A DNA stretch of 5,292 bases. It comes from Collinsella sp. (GTDB lineage Bacteria > Actinomycetota > Coriobacteriia > Coriobacteriales > Coriobacteriaceae). This document shows, piece by piece, positions 1 to 5,292 of the stretch; position 1 is the stretch's first letter, and each line of letters begins with the position of its first letter. A model generated the notes under the pieces. It was given only the letters and a program-made list of their open reading frames with translations. It was not told where the DNA came from and made no database searches. Where the stretch lies: positions 21,853 through 27,144 of the forward strand of contig DXZN01000024.1 of assembly GCA_019419645.1 (NCBI GenBank), read 5' to 3'. Made by a program: the position numbers and the translations under genes.

Positions 1-2034
<2,034 letters not shown>

Positions 2035-2304
2035 ATGTTGTTGTTCCTTATCTGCACGCGTTATGGACACGGCATGCGGCCGCGCGAGCGTGCTTGGTAG
2101 TGCGCTAATACATACAAAAACAGGTGCGCACAGAGAGGACGTTGCTCAGCACGCTGGCGATCGCTTTGGCAGCCCTATCACGCGCCGTCCAGACGCAGCA
2201 GCTCTAAGCGATGGAGCAGATTCGCCGCCGGTTAGTATACCCGTGCTTCGCATGCCCCCACGTAAACCACAGATGACGAGGCGGACGGGGCGGGTCTGGG
2301 CCAA
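2035..2304. other. Leader and upstream region of the helicase; no gene seen
   Basis: These 270 bases hold no convincing reading frame. Just upstream of the helicase start is its ribosome binding site (AAGGA at 2045-2049, minus strand). A TATACT hexamer on the minus strand (2234-2239) could be a -10 box, but no good -35 lies at normal distance. It would imply a leader of roughly 190 bases. GTGCGC at 2100-2105 can pair with GCGCAC at 2126-2131 as a small stem inside that leader. DEAD-box helicase genes often have long regulated leaders, but nothing here is distinctive enough to name an RNA element. Confidence 0.4.
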
Positions 2305-2443
2305 TTGTCTCAATCTGTAACAGATGCTCAGCAAAAACCGGTCCAGCTGTTACAGATCGAGACAAACCCAAACCTCACAAAACAAAATCTCGATCTGTAA
2401 CAGTTAGAGGTCATTTTTCCCGCTAGATGTTACAGATTGAGAT
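2305..2443. repeat. Four-copy alternating inverted array, 15-base core at exact 40-base spacing
   Basis: The core TCTC[A/G]ATCTGTAACA occurs at 2308-2322 (+), 2348-2362 (-), 2388-2402 (+) and 2428-2442 (-). Centres are at 2315, 2355, 2395 and 2435, so spacing is exactly 40 bases with three 25-base spacers of unrelated sequence. Cores differ only at the fifth base (A or G). Neighbouring copies are complementary: 2305-2323 with 2347-2365 gives 19 pairs with one A-C mismatch; 2347-2362 with 2388-2403 is a perfect 16-base stem; 2388-2402 with 2428-2442 has one G-T wobble and extends inward through TTAG/CTAG. Each core contains the near-palindrome CTGTNACAG. The array sits between divergent genes, so a terminator role is unlikely. 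It could be a multi-site operator or a dispersed intergenic repeat of the REP/BIME kind. The function is unknown. Confidence 0.9.
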
Positions 2444-2477
2444 GTTTGGCAGGGACTGACAACGATTGAGCAGCCAC

Positions 2478-2491
2478 CCTCATCTGTAACG
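2478..2491 (+). repeat. Degenerate fifth copy of the array motif
   Basis: CCTCATCTGTAACG matches the array core except for one deleted base after TCTC and changes at both ends; ATCTGTAAC is intact (2482-2490). It is in plus orientation, as the alternation predicts, but lies about 50 bases from copy four rather than 40. It ends directly beside the 7-3-7 dyad and about 26 bases before the putative copA -35, so it could be a promoter-proximal site. Confidence 0.6.
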
Positions 2492-2507
2492 AAATGTCAT
2501 ACATTTC
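2491..2507. promoter_or_regulatory. Perfect 7-3-7 dyad upstream of the copA promoter
   Basis: GAAATGTCATACATTTC has two perfectly complementary 7-base arms around a 3-base centre. The half-site ACATTTC recurs in direct orientation at 2560-2566, between the likely transcription start and the copA ribosome binding site. The size and position suit a dimeric transcription factor site. It does not match the TACANNTGTA box of CopY. No cognate regulator is in the window. Confidence 0.45.
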
Positions 2508-2516
2508 TTTCTATAC

Positions 2517-2547
2517 TGGACACCCCCAGGGGGTATGGGTGTATAGT
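2517..2547 (+). promoter_or_regulatory. Putative copA promoter with 19-base spacer
   Basis: A -35-like TGGACA (2517-2522; five of six consensus bases) and a -10-like TATAGT (2542-2547; five of six) are separated by 19 bases, longer than the usual 17. The spacer is largely filled by the ACCCCC/GGGGGT dyad. The predicted start near 2554 gives a leader of about 40 bases. A second possible -10, TATACT at 2512-2517, lacks a good -35. The long spacer is also typical of MerR-family (CueR) promoters, so activation by DNA distortion is an alternative to repression. Confidence 0.5.
2520..2536. promoter_or_regulatory. CsoR-like copper operator
   Basis: ACACCCCCAGGGGGTAT contains the 13-base palindrome ACCCCCAGGGGGT (2522-2534). 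It is followed by ATGGG, giving a GGGGGTATGG string like that in copper operators bound by CsoR-family repressors upstream of Bacillus copZA. Such G/C-tract dyads flanked by TA-type bases are the known hallmark of CsoR sites. It lies between -35 and -10, so bound repressor would block RNA polymerase and Cu(I) would release it. The csoR gene is not in this window. Confidence 0.65.
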
Positions 2548-2594
2548 ATCGGCAGGTTAACATTTCCAACACCACGCCACAGAAAGGAGAAGCC

Positions 2595-4940
2595 ATGGCC
2601 CAAGATAAGTTTGACGTGGGCGGCATGACGTGCGCCGCCTGCCAGGCGCACGTGGACCGTGCTGTGAGCAAGCTCGACGGCGTCGAGAACGTCGCGGTCA
2701 ACCTGCTCGCCGGTTCCATGATGGTCGACTACGACCCCGCGCAGGTCTCCCCCGACGATATCTGCACCGCCGTCGACCGCGCGGGCTACTCGGCCTCACC
2801 CGTCGATGCGGGCACCGGTGCCGCCAGCTCAAGCGGCAGCACGCAAGCCAGGTCCGGCGCCGCCCACATGGAGTCGCCCACCAAAAAATTGGAGGCCGCC
2901 GCCTCTGCCATGCGCACCCGCCTCATCGCCTCGATCGTATTCCTCATCCCACTGTTCTACATAGGCATGGGACACATGCTTGGTTGGCCGCTGCCCGGCA
3001 TTTTCACCGACCATACCCACAGCATGACGCTCGCCCTCACCGAGCTCGTCCTGCTCATCCCCATCGTCTATGTCAACGACGCGTACTTTATAAACGGGTT
3101 TAAATCGCTCGCACACGGCGCGCCCACCATGGACGCCCTTATTGCCGTGGGCGCCACCGCCTCCATCGCCTGGTCGCTCTACGCCATGTTCATCATGGCC
3201 GACCAATTAGCCGCGGGTCAGGTGCACGAGGCAATGATGACGAGCATGGACAACCTCTATTTTGAGAGCGCAGGCACGATCCTGTCGCTCGTCACCGTGG
3301 GCAAATACCTCGAGACGCGCAGCAAGTCAAAAACCGGCGGCGCCATCGAGGCGCTCATCGACCTGGCGCCCAAGACTGCGACCGTCGTGGCAGAGGACGG
3401 CAGCGAGACCACCGTCGACGTCGACAGCATCCTTCCCGGCCAGGTCCTGCGCGTGCGCCCCGGCGAGTCCATCCCCGTCGATGGCGTGGTGCTCGAGGGC
3501 AGCTCGGCCGTGGACGAGAGTGCGCTCACCGGCGAGTCCATCCCCGTAGAAAAGACCGCCGGCGACACCGTCAACGCCGCCACCGTCAACCGCACCGGCT
3601 CGTTTACCTTCCGCGCCACGCGGGTGGGTGCCGAGACATCGCTCGCCAAGATCATCAAGCTCGTCGAGGACGCCAATGCCACCAAGGCGCCCATCGCCCG
3701 TATGGCCGACAAGGTCGCCGGCGTGTTCGTGCCCGTGGTGTTCGCGATCTCGGCCGTGACCTTTGTGGTGTGGATGGCACTGACCAGCAGCGTGAACGAG
3801 GCACTCACCTCCGCCGTAGCCGTGTTGGTGATCAGCTGCCCGTGCGCGCTGGGCCTGGCCACGCCCGTCGCTATTATGGTTGGCACCGGCAAGGGCGCCG
3901 AGATGGGCATTCTGTTTAAGAGCGCCGAGGCGCTGGAGAACCTGCGCAGCGTGGGCACCGTGGTGCTCGATAAGACGGGCACAGTCACCCGCGGCAAGCC
4001 TGCCGTGACCGACATTGTGGTTGCCGCGCGCGCCGACGGCTCGCCCGCCATGAGCGAAAAGGCGCTGCTCAAGCTGGCCGCCGCGCTGGAGCGCTCGAGC
4101 GAGCACCCGCTGGCCGAGGCGATTATGGCCGAATGCGAGACGCGCGGAATTGTCGCGCGCATGGTCGAGGACTTTGCCGCCGCGCCCGGGCGAGGCGTTA
4201 CGGCGCGCGAGGGGCAAAACGTCATTGCAGCCGGCAACATGCGCCTGATGGACGAGCTGGGCGTTACCGTGCCCGCGGGTCTTTCCGAGCAATTTGCCGC
4301 CGAGGGCAAGACGCCGCTGTTCTTTGCCAAGAACGGCGAGCTTGCCGGCACCATTGCCGTGGCTGACGAGGTCAAGGAAACGAGCGCCGAGGCCATCGCC
4401 GCGCTCCGCAAGCTCGGCGTCGACGTACGCATGCTCACCGGCGATAACCGCGTGACGGCCGAGGCCATCGCCCGCCGCGTGGGACTGAGCAGCGAACAGG
4501 TTATCGCCGACGTCCTGCCCGCTGACAAGGAACGCCACGTGCGCGAACTGCAAGATGCGGGCGGCAAGGTCGCCATGGTGGGCGACGGCATCAACGACTC
4601 CCCCGCTCTGGCGCGTGCCGACGTGGGTCTGGCCATCGGCACCGGCGCCGACATCGCCAAGGAGGGGGCAGATGTGGTGCTCATGCGCAGCGACCTCATG
4701 GACGTCGCCCGCGCCATCGAGCTGTCGCGCGCCACGATCCGCAACATCAAGCAGGACCTGTTCTGGGCGCTGTTCTACAACGGCATCGGCATTCCGCTCG
4801 CCGCGGGCGTGTTCTTCCCCCTCACCGGCTGGCAACTCTCGCCGATGTTTGGCGCCGCGGCCATGAGTCTGTCGAGCGTGTGCGTCGTAAGCAATGCGCT
4901 GCGCCTGCGAACCTTTAAGCCATCAGTTGCGGTGAAATAA
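2595..4940 (+). CDS. copA: Copper-exporting P1B-1-type ATPase CopA
   Basis: This inner-membrane pump exports Cu(I) from the cytoplasm using ATP. At 781 residues it is normal for the family with a single N-terminal metal-binding domain. That domain (about 1-69) carries GMTCAAC (10-16; Cys13 and Cys16), followed by a Ser/Gly/Ala-rich linker (70-100). Eight membrane segments are visible at about 108-128, 144-164, 178-200, 218-238, 376-396, 403-424, 722-742 and 749-772. Key motifs are intact: actuator TGES (312-315), CPC in segment six (415-417), phosphorylation DKTGT (459-463, Asp459), SEHPL in the nucleotide domain (502-506, His504), LTGDN (614-618) and MVGDGINDSP (661-670). YN (728-729) and MSLSS (757-761) in the last two segments are the P1B-1 copper signature. 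The first external loop is His/Met-rich (Met125, His127, Met128, His140, His142, Met144). AAAGGAG (2583-2589) precedes the ATG by 5 bases. The last codons (VAVK, stop) are part of a repeat shared with the downstream gap. The operon partner copZ follows 79 bases later. Silver is a possible second substrate. Confidence 0.97.
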   Translation: MAQDKFDVGGMTCAACQAHVDRAVSKLDGVENVAVNLLAGSMMVDYDPAQVSPDDICTAVDRAGYSASPVDAGTGAASSSGSTQARSGAAHMESPTKKLEAAASAMRTRLIASIVFLIPLFYIGMGHMLGWPLPGIFTDHTHSMTLALTELVLLIPIVYVNDAYFINGFKSLAHGAPTMDALIAVGATASIAWSLYAMFIMADQLAAGQVHEAMMTSMDNLYFESAGTILSLVTVGKYLETRSKSKTGGAIEALIDLAPKTATVVAEDGSETTVDVDSILPGQVLRVRPGESIPVDGVVLEGSSAVDESALTGESIPVEKTAGDTVNAATVNRTGSFTFRATRVGAETSLAKIIKLVEDANATKAPIARMADKVAGVFVPVVFAISAVTFVVWMALTSSVNEALTSAVAVLVISCPCALGLATPVAIMVGTGKGAEMGILFKSAEALENLRSVGTVVLDKTGTVTRGKPAVTDIVVAARADGSPAMSEKALLKLAAALERSSEHPLAEAIMAECETRGIVARMVEDFAAAPGRGVTAREGQNVIAAGNMRLMDELGVTVPAGLSEQFAAEGKTPLFFAKNGELAGTIAVADEVKETSAEAIAALRKLGVDVRMLTGDNRVTAEAIARRVGLSSEQVIADVLPADKERHVRELQDAGGKVAMVGDGINDSPALARADVGLAIGTGADIAKEGADVVLMRSDLMDVARAIELSRATIRNIKQDLFWALFYNGIGIPLAAGVFFPLTGWQLSPMFGAAAMSLSSVCVVSNALRLRTFKPSVAVK

Positions 4941-4991
4941 GGCGTAACATGCTTAGCTAAACCGCTATTTAGTCCGTATTCCACCGCAACT
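4925..4991 (+). terminator. Large hairpin overlapping the copA stop, built from an inverted repeat pair
   Basis: AGTTGCGGTGAAATA (4925-4939) pairs with TATTCCACCGCAACT (4977-4991) over 14 of 15 positions. The left arm includes the last copA codons and most of its TAA stop. Two further pairs (4941-4942 with 4974-4975) extend the stem, and CTAAA/TTTAG (4957-4961 with 4968-4972) makes a small inner hairpin. Only TTT follows the right arm, so it is at best a weak or partial intrinsic terminator. It could alternatively stabilise the upstream copA mRNA or attenuate transcription into copZ. The right arm ends 15 bases before the copZ ribosome binding site, so that site stays free. Confidence 0.6.
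4971..4991 (-). repeat. Inverted copy of the AGTTGCGGTGRAATACGG repeat
   Basis: Read on the minus strand this 21-base segment matches 5268-5288 at 20 of 21 positions, the single change being G for A at the eleventh base. It is also the right arm of the hairpin with 4925-4939. Recurrence in both orientations around one small gene suggests a dispersed intergenic repeat rather than a simple gene-specific terminator. Confidence 0.8.
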
Positions 4992-5019
4992 TTAGGTACT
5001 CAACGAAAAGGAGATAATC

Positions 5020-5241
5020 ATGAACTACATCGTTAAAACGTCTGGCCTTATGTGCGGCCACTGCGACGCCACCGTCGAGACGGCGTTGCTCAACGTTGCC
5101 GGCGTGACCGACGCCGACGCCGATCACGAGACCCAGACCGTCCAGGTGGAGTGTGCCGACACCGTGACCGCCGAGCAGCTCGCCGCCGCTGTCGAGGCCG
5201 CGGGCGAGAAGTTCCATGCCCTGTCCGTAACCGCCGCGTAG
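5020..5241 (+). CDS. copZ: CopZ-type copper chaperone (single heavy-metal-associated domain)
   Basis: This 73-residue cytosolic protein is a single heavy-metal-associated domain. It is expected to bind Cu(I) and pass it to the N-terminal domain or membrane entry site of CopA. The metal motif is GLMCGHC (residues 9-15) with Cys12 and Cys15. The usual GMxC has shifted to GLMC, so Leu replaces the conserved Met and Met occupies the position just before the first Cys. The rest fits the beta-alpha-beta-beta-alpha-beta fold: a first helix after Cys15, central strands with QTVQVEC (about 39-45), a second helix TAEQLAAAVEAAG and a final strand. The length is typical. A strong ribosome binding site, AAAGGAG (5007-5013), lies 6 bases before the ATG. 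It follows copA by 79 bases, with a hairpin in the gap and no clear promoter of its own, so it is probably cotranscribed. The family call is firm; copper as the metal is inferred from the neighbour and the CxxC motif. Confidence 0.92.
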   Translation: MNYIVKTSGLMCGHCDATVETALLNVAGVTDADADHETQTVQVECADTVTAEQLAAAVEAAGEKFHALSVTAA

Positions 5242-5266
5242 CAGACGCTGTCTACTCAATCCCCAG

Positions 5267-5288
5267 AAGTTGCGGTGAAATACGGACT
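5267..5288 (+). repeat. Third copy of the AGTTGCGGTGRAATACGG repeat, downstream of copZ
   Basis: This segment lies 25 bases after the copZ stop and matches the reverse complement of 4971-4992 at 21 of 22 positions; its first 15 core bases (5268-5282) are identical to 4925-4939. It is likely the left arm of another hairpin whose right arm lies beyond the window, which would make it a copZ terminator by analogy with the copA one. The 51 bases after copZ hold no other recognisable feature. Confidence 0.65.
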
Positions 5289-5292
5289 GTTG

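Noticed and set aside
2143..2333. TGCTCAGCA at 2143-2151 and again at 2325-2333
   Set aside because: A nine-base palindromic match without further similarity around it is plausible by chance.
2146..2334. A 62-codon minus-strand frame in the intergenic region
   Set aside because: Its start lies within the repeat array, no good ribosome site precedes it and the protein resembles nothing I recognise.
2305..2443. Possible short CRISPR array
   Set aside because: Repeats alternate in orientation, are only 15 bases long and spacers are 25; no cas gene is nearby.
2305..2443. Bidirectional transcription terminator
   Set aside because: Both flanking genes read away from this region and no T-run follows the stems in a useful position.
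3257..4835. Two frames of about 500 codons on the minus strand
   Set aside because: Both lie opposite copA, which has a full set of P-type ATPase motifs; neither shows a fold or motif of its own.

Overview
The window is high-GC DNA with AT-richer intergenic gaps and strong codon bias. Two features point to an actinobacterial host: a DEAD-box helicase with a long Arg/Gly/Asp/Glu tail, and a copper module of CopA followed by CopZ. A gut Coriobacteriia such as Collinsella would fit. This is inferred from protein character and base composition only; no marker gene is present.

Layout. Positions 1-2034 (minus strand) hold most of a DEAD-box RNA helicase whose 3' end lies beyond the left edge. Positions 2035-2594 are a 560-base divergent intergenic region. 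Its left part is the helicase leader. Its middle holds four copies of a 15-base motif, alternating in orientation with exact 40-base centre-to-centre spacing, then a degenerate fifth copy. Its right part holds a perfect 7-3-7 dyad and a promoter that carries a CsoR-like copper operator between its -35 and -10. Positions 2595-4940 (plus strand) encode a P1B-1 copper-exporting ATPase (CopA). Positions 5020-5241 encode a small CopZ-type copper chaperone. A second repeat family occurs three times around copZ. One copy forms the last codons and stop of copA and pairs with an inverted copy in the copA-copZ gap, giving a large hairpin. A third copy lies at the right edge.

How it works together. CopZ would bind cytosolic Cu(I) and hand it to CopA for ATP-driven export, with the pair induced by copper through a CsoR-family repressor encoded elsewhere. 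The hairpin between the two genes could set their relative output. The helicase is divergent and has no evident functional link to copper. The most unusual features are non-coding: the 40-base-phased alternating array, and the repeat that supplies the end of the copA reading frame.
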